Shown piece by piece: positions 35,819 to 47,379 of a stretch of DNA of 64,000 nt. The DNA comes from Timema cristinae (Eukaryota > Arthropoda > Insecta > Phasmatodea > Timematidae), in contig JBCFYV010000012.1 of assembly GCA_039000515.1 (NCBI GenBank), positions 44,959,695 to 45,023,694 of the forward strand, given 5' to 3'. Both the position numbers and the translations under genes were made by a program. The stretch's first letter is position 1; every line of letters starts with the position of its first letter. The notes under the pieces were generated by a model that was not told the DNA's origin, searched no databases, and saw only the letters and a list, made by a program, of their open reading frames with translations.

Positions 35819-36419
35819 AATTATGAACAAATAATTTCTAGTACTTTTCATTGAACGATATCGATCACGAGAGTGCCTGTGGAAAGTGAATTTGAGCGGT
35901 TTTCGAATAGGCTATATTTAAATGAGCTTAGGAAAAAAAAAAAATTTAACTATTTACAAAAGATTAGTCTACTATTGATATGATAGTGGTGAAAACATTT
36001 TGTAACTACTTTAACTTGCCAGGAATCGTGATAAATAATAGTCAAGGAATTACCAGAGAATAACAGTATTTATTTTATTTTACATATTGGAAATAGAAGA
36101 TATACAAATAATATTACAAATGCTGAGGTACCGCCCAAGGCAAGCCAATTTGAAGATTTGTAGTTAAATATAACATATAATAAATATGACTAGAGAATGC
36201 AATATAAACATATTGTTTAATTAGTATGCTTGCCAAGTTAAGTTTAAAGTGAGAGACAACTATAGCTACCATCAAGGATATTCAACAAGTTATGATTCAA
36301 AGGTTAACATGAGAGTTAAAATCTATTTATTATATATAGGTACCTGGTGACAATCATTTGTACTATCATAATGTATTTTCAGATAAAGTAACAACTTCCA
36401 AATATAATAAAACCGCCGC
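35819..36419. other. Right flank of the LTR element, up to the gap
   Basis: AT-rich, no gene. Ends in 'aaaaccgccgc' immediately before the N run. The same bases continue without a gap in the mirrored arm (46774 leftwards). Confidence 0.6.
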
Positions 36420-36519
36420 NNNNNNNNNNNNNNNNNNNNNNNNNNNNNNNNNNNNNNNNNNNNNNNNNNNNNNNNNNNNNNNNNNNNNNNNNNNNNNNNN
36501 NNNNNNNNNNNNNNNNNNN
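36420..36519. other. Assembly gap, 100 N
   Basis: Exactly 100 N, a common convention for a join of unknown distance. The inverted duplication ends precisely at its left border. Confidence 0.98.
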
Positions 36520-37170
36520 TTCTTAAAACATTAATGAAAAGGTGAAATCATATCATTTTATACGTAGTTTAAAGCGAACTAATACTGTTATAAGTTCAAA
36601 ATGAATGGTTAGATAAATACATGTATTTACTATCAAACAAATAAATACATTTTTACAACAAGCTCACAACAGAAACACCTATGATACTCGAGTATTATTT
36701 TAATGATTAAAAGCTCCATAATTGTCATTTCTGTAATAAATAATACCGCAGTTTAAGAATAGTTTCTGTGAAAATAATTTTTTTAAATCATTCAAATAAA
36801 TTTTTGTAGAAAACTTTACAATTCTGTTTATTAAGGTTTGTTGATATATTACCAAATAATGTATTTGCATTTTTAATATATAAATCGAAATCATAAACAA
36901 TATTGCAATATGTGAAAGCCTACACATAATATATATTTGTAAATCCTACAGCTTGTATCATTCTGCAATTTATAGCTTGAAATTAAAGAGTGTCTTAAAG
37001 CACTTTAGAAATACTTAATCAAATTAGTACGGTCAAAATAATGTTGGTAAAAAATTCCTAAAAAGTATCGCATGGTAGTATATTTGTGAAAGTATGATTA
37101 CTGATTAGTTAGGCCTAGGCCTGTTCTTTGTGAACTTATTTTAATCTTCAGATTATACACAGTTAACTAC
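36520..37170. other. AT-rich DNA, no gene seen
   Basis: A 75-codon minus frame (36700-36927) is AT-rich and not recognisable. Nothing else is supported. Confidence 0.45.
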
Positions 37171-37174
37171 AATA

Positions 37175-37310
37175 ATAGAATTGGGATGAGGAAGTTAGAA
37201 TTTTAGGAAACGTACCCAACTTTGTGTTTGGGGAGAGTGAAAAACATGTTAAGAAAAACTACTCAGAACATTTAGCCGGGATTCTAAGTCCATTCATTCA
37301 GACACCAGCA
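37175..37310 (-). mobile_element. Worn SINE family B fragment, minus strand
   Basis: On the minus strand: a 'acttagaatcccggctaaat' box B remnant followed by a 'tttttcactctcccca' body. No tail. Confidence 0.45.
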
Positions 37311-37723
37311 AACAAAATCAGATGAGCTTAATATTTAGTCCACGCATTTATCTGTGCAGGTTTTGTGATATTTATATGAAATAATATATTTTCCTCGTTT
37401 ATTGTAATTGATTAATTTTACAAAATGGGGTGAACAATATTGTGATTTGTATCAACTAAATCATATGCAGTATCTCTGTAAATATTTATTTTAATTTTTT
37501 TTTAAGTTAAAGGGTTATTTGATTTGATCTGATTTAAAACCAATACTTATATTATCTTTGTTAAGCATACCCATATTTTTATGTTTTTTTTAAAGTAAAA
37601 TATATGTATGACCAACGGAACGCCAAGGCAAGGTGTAAACGTTTAGAAATACTTATTTTGTAAGTAATGAGTTAATATTTTAAAATATGGTTCACATTAT
37701 AATGGAAGTGAGATATGGGAGCA

Positions 37724-38045
37724 GGCAAAGTGATAGACAACAAAGTGGTCGACACGAGAGGACAAAGTGGTAGACAGCAAACTGCTAGACACGAAGAAAC
37801 GACACGGACCAAGTGATCGACACGAGCTGGACCATGTGATAGACAACCAACCGGTAGACAAAATGAAAACAATTATTTGGAAGGCTGGGTGGGTCAAGTG
37901 GCCGACACGACTTGGACCAACTGCTAGACAAGCTCAAGTATAGGAGTACAAAGTGATAGACAACCAAGCGGTCGACACGAGAGGACCAACTGCTCGACAA
38001 ACTTTGATATCATCCAGTTAAGAGTGGGCTAAGTGACAGAACAGT
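37724..38045 (+). repeat. Left arm, imperfect repeats of a GACAA motif
   Basis: Twelve or so cores of the type 'a(a/g)(c/t/g)g(n)t(a/c)gaca' occur, for example 'aagtgatagaca', 'aagtggtcgaca', 'aactgctagaca' and 'aactgctcgaca'. Frames across it on the minus strand (66-71 codons) are by-products of the repeat. Confidence 0.75.
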
Positions 38046-38119
38046 TAATTAAATACACGCTTGTCCTTGATTTCAAGTTATTTTCACCTACATTCTTACT
38101 TTAGCAAACCCTACAAACA

Positions 38120-39010
38120 TATGTCAAGTAGTGTAAGTATGGTTTAACCTCCTAAATAACACTGTATGCAAGGTGTAAGTATTGTTTGACCTCCTAAATA
38201 ATACTGTGCTAGGTGTAAGTATATTTGACCTCCTAAATAACACTGTATGCAAGGTGTAAGTATTGTTTGACCTCCTAAATAATACTGTGCTAGGTGTAAG
38301 TATATTTGACCTCCTAAATAACACTTTATGCTAGGTGTAAAGTATTGTTTGACTTCCTTAATAATAACACTTTTTGCTAGGTGTAAGTATTGTTTGACCT
38401 CCTAAATAACACTGTTTGCTAGGTCTAAGTATTGTTTGACCTCCTAAATAACACTGTTTGCTAGGTCTAAGTATTGTCTGACCTCCTAAATAACACTGTT
38501 TGCTAGGTCTAAGTATTGTTTGACCTCCTAAATAACACTGTTTGCTAGGTCTAAGTATTGTCTGACCTCCTAAATAACACTTTATGCTAGGTGTAAAGTA
38601 TTGTTTGACTTCCTTAATAATAACACTTTTTGCTAGGTGTAAGTATTGTTTGACCTCCTAAATAACACTGTTTGCTAGGTGTAAGTATTGTCTGACCTCC
38701 TAAATAACACTGTTTGCTAGGTCTAAGTATTGTCTGACCTCCTAAATAACACTGTTTGCTAGGTCTAAGTATTGTCTGACCTCCTAAATAAAACTGTTTG
38801 CTAGGTCTAAGTATTATCTGACCTCCTAAATAAAACTGTTTGCTAGGTCTAAGTATTGTCTGACCTCCTAAATAACACTGTTTGCTAGGTCTATGTATTG
38901 TCTGACCTCCTAAATAACACTGTTTGCTAGGTGTAAGTGTTGTTTTACCTCCTAAATAACACTGTTTGCTAGGTCTAAGTATTGTCTGACCTCCTAAATA
39001 ACGCTGTTTG
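38120..39010 (+). repeat. 42-bp minisatellite, about 21 copies
   Basis: Unit roughly 'tgtttgctaggtctaagtat' followed by 'tgtctgacctcctaaataac' and 'ac'. Early units alternate between two variants; a block with 'taaagtattgtttgacttcc' recurs about 256 bp apart (near 38325 and 38581), showing duplication of a six-unit block. Forty-two is a multiple of three, so a frame on the minus strand (38124-38324) spells a 14-residue repeat; I treat that as incidental. Confidence 0.95.
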
Positions 39011-39211
39011 TCATACGGTCTAGTAAGGTTTTAGAGTAGCTTGAGTAAGAGTAATCATTCCGAATAAGTGGATTGGGCTGATAGTTACCACCCTTGTGAT
39101 TTTTACATCTAACTTTTACACTAATGCGGGATTATTTCATCTTAACTAAGCTCCTTATTTTAACATAATAATAAACCTGGTGCTAACGCAACATCAACAA
39201 AATATTCTTAG

Positions 39212-39405
39212 CTTCGATGGTTGATGGTCTAAAGCGTCATTCTCAAAATAGACTGGACTGTCAATGACGGGAATATCAGGCTTCAAATCCAGCTGGGTGT
39301 ATGGAGGGTGATATTTCATTAATGGTTTACATTCTCCCTACATGCAAATGAGAGCACATATCCTATAATAACAACATTTCTTCTTTAATCCATTAGTGCA
39401 ATTAG
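39212..39405 (+). mobile_element. SINE family B, plus strand, inside the foldback-like element
   Basis: Head 'gttgatggtctaaagcgtca', box B-like 'gcttcaaatccagc', body 'tggtttacattctccctaca' with 'tgcaaatgag', then a worn tail around 'ccattagtgcaatt'. It meets a second SINE tail to tail. Confidence 0.7.
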
Positions 39406-39414
39406 AATTTTTTT

Positions 39415-39625
39415 TGTAGCACTGTGTCTTACCACCTGTTTGGGTTATACGCGTATTTACTAATTACGTTAATGTGTTGAGAATGAGGAAGATTAAATTT
39501 ATATATAATGCACCTAAATTTGCGTGGTGGCAGGGTGGAAAACCTTTTAAGAAAAATCACCCTCACTGTACCTGGCAGAATCGAACCCTGATCATAAGCT
39601 ACCAACTTAGTTTCTGGCAGTTGCT
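39415..39625 (-). mobile_element. SINE family B, minus strand, tail to tail with its neighbour
   Basis: On the minus strand the tail 'cgtataacccaaacagg' then 'tggtaagacacagtgc' is preceded by 'ggttttccaccctgccacca' and box B 'gggttcgattctgcc'. A 70-codon plus-strand frame (39474-39686) is its antisense and is not a gene. Confidence 0.75.
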
Positions 39626-40025
39626 CTTTTATATAAAATTTTATTTCATCTTGTTAGTTCTTAAAGTATTATTTTACCATTTATAACAAAACGTTTGTCT
39701 CCTTTCCTCAGATCCGATAACTCGTTTCATTCAGAGAAACATTCTTTATTTTCAGATACCATATTGTATGTATCAAAACCTATTATTTATTCGAAATTAT
39801 AACTAAACCAGTGTTAGAAAATATGTTTTCAAGAGTGCAATGTGTAAGTAAATTATTAAAATTAAAAACACGATAGTTTAAGTTTATACACATATAAGGG
39901 GACCTCACCCTTTTTTAGTTAGTTAAATCTAGGGTGTCGGGAGGACAGCAATTTCTAGGAGGATCCAGACCATCCTTATACCCAACTTTCTAAGCCCATG
40001 TTTATCACGTTGTTAGTTTTGAAAT
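39626..40025. other. Interior spacer, no gene
   Basis: AT-rich; nothing recognised. Confidence 0.4.
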
Positions 40026-40390
40026 AACTTGTCTGTCACTTGAGCCACTCTTAACTGGATTCATCTGATGTTTGTCGAGCAGTTGGTCCTCTCGTGTCGA
40101 CCGCTTGGCTGTCTATCACTTTGTCCTCTTATATGGGAGCTTGTCTATCACATGGTCCAGCTCGTGTCGATCACTTGGTCCATGTCGTTTCTGCGTGTCT
40201 AGCAGTTGGTCTTTTTACAGATTTGTTCTCTCGTGTCGACCGCTTGGTTGTCTATCACTTTGTACTCCTATACTTGAGCTTGTCTAGCAGTTGGTCCAAA
40301 TCGTGTCGGCCACTTGACCCACCCAGCCTTCCAAATATTTTTTTATAGCTTGTCGAGCAGTTTGTTGTCTAGCAGTTTGTATGGTGCCGT

Positions 40391-40393
<3 letters not shown>
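40026..40393 (-). repeat. Right arm, inverted relative to the left
   Basis: It reads 'gtcgagcagttggtcctctc' and 'gtgtcgaccgcttgg', the complement of the left arm, including the shared non-repeat block around 'acccacccagccttccaaat' (left: 'atttggaaggctgggtgggt'). Internal order is conserved, with one arm carrying extra or missing motif copies. Confidence 0.75.

Positions 40394-40456
<63 letters not shown>
40394..40456. repeat. (AT)n microsatellite, 63 bp
   Basis: Uninterrupted AT dinucleotides, directly at the outer edge of the right foldback-like arm. The left edge shows no such run. Confidence 0.97.
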
Positions 40457-40461
<5 letters not shown>

Positions 40462-40875
40462 GTCCTTATAATATTGAAAGCCATACGTTTTAACTTTAAA
40501 ATTTCCATTAAATTGCCTCAGTGTGAAGATATTTCACTACAGGTAGGTCGTGCCCATAAGAACTTTATTCTTGTACGATGAACTGATAAAATTGTTTAAC
40601 TAAACATTATTTAATTTGTGTGCTAACATATCAGTGGGGTCGAAGCGCCCATGTGTTGTGCTCAGATCCTGAACTAGCATAAAGAATTACATTCTCATAT
40701 CTAAATGACATAACGGCCTACATTCCGAAGCATATTTGATCTTTTTTTCAATACTAAAACGCTGTAGTTGGGGCGTATAATTTAGTCTATTGTGGCTTCT
40801 GTGAATTAACTAATATTTTATAGACGAACTTTGTGTACAACTACTGAATGCTTTCACTAGATTGATTACATGTTT
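40457..40875. other. Intergenic DNA, nothing recognised
   Basis: No gene or element supported. Confidence 0.4.
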
Positions 40876-40879
40876 TTTA

Positions 40880-41108
40880 TTACCGTATGGGCTACACGTA
40901 TATGCGCTAATAACTATAATATGTAAGGGATGATAAAGGTTGAATTTAGATTAAATGTACCCGCATTTTCGTTGAGGGAGAATCTAAAGCCATTCAAGAG
41001 AAATCATCCACACGAAACCTAACCAGGATTCGAACCCTAATCTTCCCAACATCGTAAATCTAGTATGTTGCAAGAGTGACACCTAAGAGACCATGGAAGC
41101 CACCGAAG
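40880..41108 (-). mobile_element. SINE family B, minus strand
   Basis: On the minus strand: head 'cggtggcttccatggtctct', box B 'ggttcgaatcctgg', 'gcgggtacattt' in the body, and tail 'gtgtagcccatacggtaa'. Confidence 0.7.
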
Positions 41109-42926
41109 CGGGTTTTATGTTGACTTGCTTCATACGGAACAGTTCAGCTAACATTAATCAAACTTTAATGAACCTTGTCTGTATTCGTAAAAGTTAATTT
41201 TAATGTTGTTGCACCATAACCCCTTCCCCATACTCCTAAGAAACTATTGCAATTGTGTTTGAAAATCTCCCTCAAATTCCTTATGCACATGTTGAAAAAT
41301 GTACAGGTAACCCCAAACTATCCTACTGGCCCTTATCAATGTGTTTACAGAACCTCTATAGTAGATCTCACAGACTTTTTCAGGTTTACTAGACAATTTT
41401 TTTAAATTTTCGTTGACTTACTCCATTTCTAGTTTACTTTGGTGGGTTAGAAATTTTAAGTTTATTACATCACTCAAATAATTATTTAGAAAAAATGCTA
41501 GCAACAGTGTTATTTGTTTGCGTTATTATTTGTGGCACTACATGAAGGTGGCATAAAGAACAAACAATTATCACTCATTTTAGGTTACAATGCTAAATCT
41601 AAAAAACTCATATAGTTAACATACGAGAGATGAAATCTTTCACATTTGTTTTAGCTTTTATGTACAAATTGATATACAGGCTGATTCAAAAGTCTCCATA
41701 CATGGGGAGGATGCACTATTTTAATTTTGTATGGATGTTATTATTGTATCCCTTTAAAACTCTGCCAGTACCATGCTGATATGCATTCATTGGTGGATGT
41801 TTGTGGACAGCCGTGTCTCTGTTTGGTCCCTAACACACCTACTTTATATTCTGTATTGGTTCGAGTAAATCCTCGTTACTTTTCAGATTTATAAAGGAAA
41901 ATAATACTCTTTTGGAAATAAAAAATATATTTGTAAAGCTTAAAAATTCTGGGGAGGAGATAATATACGTTTTCGGTATCTTCTTAAAAGTTACGCCTAG
42001 CCACCGAGGCCTAACCAACATTTAAAAATAGGCTTGCAAAATATATAACCTATTAAAGCTTCTCATTAAGATTGTGTGCAGCAGGCTGGAGGTAATATGA
42101 TAAATAAATGACAATTTAAAAAAAATTAAAAACCTGAGATTTGCTCTATATGAACAAGTAATCTAAATTACTGAATGGTTCCCTTCATGGTAACATTAAC
42201 CATTGACAATTATTTTGCACGGAACGGCTTTTCATGGGCGATAATTTCAGCATTATGATATATTTCAGTTATATGTTTTGAAATATTTTCAAATTACATT
42301 AGCTCCAAGAATATATAAATCTGCAAAAAAAAAATTTTTTTTAATATATATATATATTATTATTATCATTGTCATCAATGTTCAAGATTCATAGAAATTG
42401 TGGGAAAACCTAATATGTAAGCAATTCTGCACACCTTGTACCTAAAGAAACACCTCACCGACTGTGTTCAATATATTCTCAATCAGTGACTACCAAAAGT
42501 GTGGTTGAAATATTATGGGTAGAAACATTTTAAAAACATAGTGTATTAGTTTGCCGTCAATATTGCTATCATTTACTATATAATGTGTTAGATAGCCCAG
42601 CTATTATATTTGTTAGTTACGGTTATACCCGCATGGCGAATGGTGAATGGCGAAAATATAAATATTAACTCTCAATTTAACCAAAAAAATAAGTTTTATT
42701 TTATGTTTAGGAAGTTTGTTTCTATGACTTTAACTATAAGTCTAATTTTCACAATTAATTCGATAAATAACTTATTTTAAGCAGATTTTAAACACTGACT
42801 GCCCACATCAGTGCAAAGTGGCTTTGAAATATTTTTGATCCCAGTCTAAGATATAATAAAATATTACCAAGATTACTTATATTCTGATGAAATACCAGTA
42901 TCGGTATTTTATTTAATGGTAGAGTT
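41109..42926. other. AT-rich DNA, no gene seen
   Basis: A 60-codon minus frame (41839-42021) is not recognisable. Includes short TA-rich runs near 42340. Nothing supported. Confidence 0.45.
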
Positions 42927-43204
42927 GGTGACCTGGTGGTCTAGGGATTAGGTGTCAGACTTCTGTGGTGAGGTCCAGGGTTCAATCCTCGGTCCCGGCA
43001 CATATTTATCTGATTACCAAACCCTTCCTTCACCTCTGACAAGACATCTTGTGAATGTGGGAATGCCAGGCCGCCACCGTGGTTCGGATTCCACGTTAAA
43101 CTGTAGGTCCTCCATTTCATCTCACAATCACCCTACCATTACACATTAGCGTAAGTGAGTGTAACCCGAACGGGTAGTAAGACGTGGTGCTAATATTAAT
43201 AACC
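42927..43204 (+). mobile_element. SINE family A, full length
   Basis: Head with box A (tggtctaggga) and box B (ggttcaatcct), core, and tail 'gtgtaacccgaacgggtagt'. Flanking direct repeats atttaatggtagagtt (42911-42926) and atttaatgatagaact (43205-43220) differ at two positions, so it is somewhat older than the arm copies. A 65-codon frame inside it is not a gene. Confidence 0.9.
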
Positions 43205-43220
43205 ATTTAATGATAGAACT

Positions 43221-44490
43221 AAACTATTTCAAAATATTATATAATATAATCGATTTTCTTAATTTATTAAACCACAAATAATTAATACAATAAATATTAA
43301 AAATGTCACGTTGGCATTGAAACCTACAATAGTGATTAGGTACTCTACAAACAAACGTCCCATGCTTTATTATTCAATTGTGTAGCTAAATTTATATTCA
43401 AATAACTATGGTAGCTACCACAAATTACTGGTGAGGTAAAAACTATCAAATTTTCAACGCATGTTAACAGAGTATATTGTGTGCATCCTTTTTTTCTTTT
43501 TTGAGAAAAGTTACAGATTCCAACCAAAATATAATTATGTTTAGAAAATGAGTCACATATTTATAAATAAGCTTAGTTTTGTTTTAAACTATAGGTATCC
43601 TATTTCTATAAAATCAGTTTAATTTAAACCAATTTCCTTTAACATGAATTTTATACAAATATTTTTATTTTACTTTAGTTTGATAAAGAGGGAAGAAAGT
43701 GTTTAATTCGCTATTACAAGATTACCTGTATCTTTTATGTGCATGCGTCTGTACTAAAACATTTCCAAAAATAGGAACTGTGCTACTACCAACTTTTATG
43801 CACATATTTCTATGATAGTTACTTCTTTTTCCAAAAGCTGCTATGATAGTAGGTCATTCACACGGTAATAGTTGACTTGTACTGAAATCCAAGTACTGAA
43901 TTATGTACGAAAACATCGCCCTGTGTGTACGGTCCACTCCCATATATAGAAGCGGTGGCCGCCTTTCATTCACTATTCAACATACAAGTTCCATTGTTCC
44001 AATAGTTTTCAACAGTCCATGGGATCTTTTCGGGCGAGAGCTTTGTTCTCTAGCAATTCAAACGTTGAAGCACGATCCCCAAAATATGATATCTATAAAT
44101 ATACAAAAACTAAACAAAAAATGTGACAATTCCTGACACATATATTATAGATGCATTTTAAAATCATTGATTTATACTTCAAAAGTTATTTACTTTGTTA
44201 TTTGTCGCTACAGTATTTAAGAAAGATAATGAAGAAGGAAGAAAGAAGTTCTAATTGAAAAAAATTCACCAATGTTTGCTTAGATGGATAATAGGAAACT
44301 TATGATAGGAAAAATACCCGACATTCGGACCCCGACATCCCCGTCACTGGCGAACTAGAACATACGAGCCTGATAACTACTATCCCATGCGACTACCGGT
44401 GTGAGGTCATATTCCCTGACGTGATATTTTTATATTAAATAGTTCGTTGTGAATTAATAATGATTTGCTTATGAATGCGTTTCAAACCAG
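43221..44490. other. Intergenic DNA, no confirmed gene
   Basis: Frames at 43345-43527 (minus) and 43903-44136 (plus, 77 codons) lack recognisable domains. The stretch near 43915-44080 is slightly GC-richer, without splice signals I would trust. Confidence 0.4.
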
Positions 44491-44498
44491 GTCTAAGG

Positions 44499-44959
44499 CA
44501 GTTGTTCCCAAAGTGGGCTGTACCACCCTATGAGGGGAGTGGTGGGCTTACCTAAGGGAGCGTTACGAAGAATAAAGGTGCTAGTAAGGTGTTGAAGGGA
44601 GGGTGGTCTTATACTCTTAGTAAGTTACTTTAAATTATATTTTGGGAAACTTGTATTACCTCATCAATCTCATCCATCGATTTAAAAATGTGCTGAAGGG
44701 GGAAATTTTTTTAAATATGATATTTAAAAGAGTTGAGTAATGACAATTAGATTTTGAAAATTTGGTAACACTTTTCTATAAATATGGTTAAATTAATTAG
44801 AATTAATACTTTCACTAGAGTTTTTAAGACTCTGCTGCTAAATGTTATTGTTTTGAATGTTATTTTGTCTTCCGTTGCTGGTAGCACAAACTGCTACTAT
44901 CAATAATGTTTTTTTTAGATTAGGGTAGTGGACAATGGAGATAAGTTTGGGAGCTACTA
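44499..44959. mobile_element. hAT-type MITE, worn
   Basis: Left end CAGTTGTTCCCAAAGTGGGC; right end, on the other strand, TAGTAGCTCCCAAACT: 12 of 16 matching. Flanking 8-mers gtctaagg and gcctaaaa agree at 5 of 8 positions, consistent with an old hAT target duplication. 461 bp, no transposase. Confidence 0.6.
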
Positions 44960-45159
44960 GCCTAAAACGTCATCTATATGTATCATAAATCTAGCAAACG
45001 TCATTATTGGTTTATTGGCAAGGCGAGAACAGTTGTTTACCTGGGCTGGGAGCTTCATCATCTATCTTTTTCTCTAATGAATGAGCTCACTTGTGTATCG
45101 TAGTCATTTGTTTAGTTGTATATTTTATTGAATAAAGTGTTACCCGCTTTATTGAGCGA

Positions 45160-45375
45160 ATAGTTTAAGGCTACACTCTCGTGTTGGACTGGCTTGCTGT
45201 TGGCGGGGATATCGAGGTTCAAATCCCAGACGGGTATATAGAGGGTAGTCTTTCCTACTTGGTTTACTAATCTCCTTTCACGCAAATGCGGAAGATTTCC
45301 TCAAAAATATGTATACTCTTCATCCCTACTCCTTTGGTATAACCTAAATAAGTAATAATACACGGTGATAAAAAA
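45160..45375 (+). mobile_element. SINE family B, plus strand, diverged
   Basis: Box B 'ggttcaaatcccag', 'gagggtagtctttcc' and 'cacgcaaatgcgg' body, and a tail remnant 'tataacctaaataagtaata' then 'cacggtgat'. Confidence 0.6.
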
Positions 45376-45462
45376 GGTTTTTAATTCAATCTTATTATAT
45401 GAAGATATACAATTGTAACAATGTTACAAAAAATGAACAGCAAGATCAATCAAATGGGAGTG

Positions 45463-45845
45463 CACTCACCACCTGCCTTGTTAAACATAAACACTGGAGC
45501 ACAGGTGCCGCGACCTCCTCTCCCTAGAACTCAATCCCACTGACTAAATGGAGATACATCCGATGGTCCTCTCGAGAAGGAAAAGCCCTGCCCAGAAACA
45601 AACGAGTGACGGCAACACCACCATTTAGTTTCCGTTACCGCCGCCTTGATGGTTCCAGAAGTTTCTACGAGTTCCTAGAGTCACCGCAATCCTTCCTATG
45701 CGCTACTTGTTTCCCCTCTTCCACACCATGGTTTTCCTCCCTTTTTCCCTCTCTCTGTGGGCATGTTATGCATTTGTGTCGGCTATATATTGCGATGTTT
45801 CTTTTACATGGTTACTCATTGTATCACTGGCTTACTAGGTGAGAG
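45463..45845. other. CpG-richer patch with splice-like sites
   Basis: Distinctly GC-richer than its surroundings, with 'ccgttaccgccgcc' and other CpGs. A 78-codon plus frame (45606-45842) ends at a donor-like CTAG|GTGAGA; the minus strand has GGTG|GTGAGT at about 45466. It might be a first exon or promoter-proximal region on either strand, or a decayed element. No domain recognised. Confidence 0.3.
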
Positions 45846-45962
45846 CGGCAATTAAGCTTAGACTTAATTATATTCTTCAAAATTCTCTTTCGGTATATTA
45901 TGGGGAACCTTTCAAAATTATTATTTTCGGACTTATTAATTTAAATTTATATTTCGCGATGG

Positions 45963-45983
45963 TTTTTTTTTTTTTTTTTTTTT
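45963..45983 (+). repeat. Poly-T run, 21 bases
   Basis: Uninterrupted T run; no SINE or LINE body is attached on either side. Confidence 0.9.
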
Positions 45984-46773
45984 GTCGGCGTGATTGATTT
46001 GCAGCCACGTTTCCTTTTGTATTTTTCCTGCTAGGGGAAACTTCCGTTCTCCTATGGAACGTAACTTCTGTTTCACCGCTCGGCGGCTTGCGTCTATTAG
46101 CACTCTTGCCGACTGTATGATTAGCAGTTGATGTTTTTTGGAATATTTTGAGTATGTTTTACTTAGGCAGTTTAAATTAACATATGGTTATGTGGGGACC
46201 GAGCACTTTAACTTTCAGATATGTGCTTTATCTTTAACTCTTTCGAACTTATGCTATGTTGTGGTGGTAGAACCAAATGGGTTTTATGTGAGTAAATAAT
46301 CCTTTGGTAGTCTATATTTACATTTAATCATGTGGGAATCGAGGACTGCAACTATAAGTGATATGCTTATTAAAATTAGTGCTTTGTAGAATAATGTTTG
46401 GTTGGACGAGAAGCAAGCTCTTAAACTTTAGCGTGGCTCTTTGTATCTTCGAGAGCACTGAATTACATTAGATTGCTATGGGAAAGCGGAGTAATTTGGT
46501 TCAATAGATTTAATTCTTATCACTTAATGTCTTTAAGCAACTGTTTGGGCTAGCATATATATATTTTAGTACTGCTCTAATTAAACTTTGATGTGTTTGG
46601 GCATTGTTCGGATTGTAAGATACTTCCAAGAATAGCATTTATTATGTACCCAAACTTCAGTTACGTTAGAGTACGTATTATTAGCGCATGTGTATAAGAT
46701 GCTTAGTAAATGATGCTGGTATTGCGTCCGTTGCGGAGTTTAACTGTACATTCTAAAATATCTTAGCCGTCAG
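45984..46773. other. Single-copy-looking DNA, no gene seen
   Basis: No supportable frame. Ends where the mirrored arm begins. Confidence 0.45.
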
Positions 46774-47379
46774 GCGGCGGTTTTATTATATTTGGAAGTT
46801 GTTACTTTATCTGAAAATACATTATGATAGTACAAATGATTGTCACCAGGTACCTATATATAATAAATAGATTTTAACTCTCATGTTAACCTTTGAATCA
46901 TAACTTGTTGAATATCCTTGATGGTAGCTATAGTTGTCTCTCACTTTAAACTTAACTTGGCAAGCATACTAATTAAACAATATGTTTATATTGCATTCTC
47001 TAGTCATATTTATTATATGTTATATTTAACTACAAATCTTCAAATTGGCTTGCCTTGGGCGGTACCTCAGCATTTGTAATATTATTAGTATATCTTCTAT
47101 TTCCAATATGTAAAATAAAATAAATACTGTTATTCTCTGGTAATTCCTTGACTATTATTTATCACGATTCCTGGCAAGTTAAAGTAGTTACAAAATGTTT
47201 TCCACCACTATCATATCAATAGTAGACTAATCTTTTGTAAATAGTTAAATTTTTTTTTTTTCCTAAGCTCATTTAAATATAGCCTATTCGAAAACCGCTC
47301 AAATTCACTTTCCACAGGCACTCTCGTGATCGATATCGTTCAATGAAAAGTACTAGAAATTATTTGTTCATAATTGTAG

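Larger units (their letters stand above)
18880..36419 (+). repeat. Left arm of a giant inverted duplication
   Basis: The whole stretch, elements included, recurs reverse-complemented at 46774-64000. The outer limit is set only by the window end. The inner limit coincides to the base with the start of the N gap. The pattern fits two versions of one locus placed in opposite orientation by a scaffolder. A genuine palindrome cannot be excluded from sequence alone. Confidence 0.95.
37724..40393. mobile_element. Foldback-like element with repeat-built inverted arms
   Basis: Two inverted arms of about 320 and 370 bp (37724-38045 and 40026-40393) consist of a short motif, roughly 'aagtgatagacaa' or 'aactgctcgacaa', repeated in imperfect tandem with 'cacgag.ggacc' spacers. 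They enclose 2 kb with a minisatellite and two SINEs. Long inverted repeats made of short repeats are the hallmark of Foldback/Galileo-type DNA transposons. No transposase frame is present and no target duplication could be fixed, partly because the right end runs into (TA)n. Confidence 0.5.

Noticed and set aside
38124..38324. Minus-strand frame coding a 14-residue repeat protein
   Set aside because: It follows from the 42-bp unit being a multiple of three; it has no upstream exon and breaks where unit length changes.
38120..39010. CRISPR-like regular spacing
   Set aside because: The units are contiguous and similar throughout with no unique spacers, and the genome context is eukaryotic.
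37672..40348. Cys/Ser/Leu-rich frames shared by 37.7-38.0 kb (minus) and 40.07-40.35 kb (plus)
   Set aside because: They are open in several overlapping frames because the DNA is a short-motif repeat; this is not evidence of a protein.
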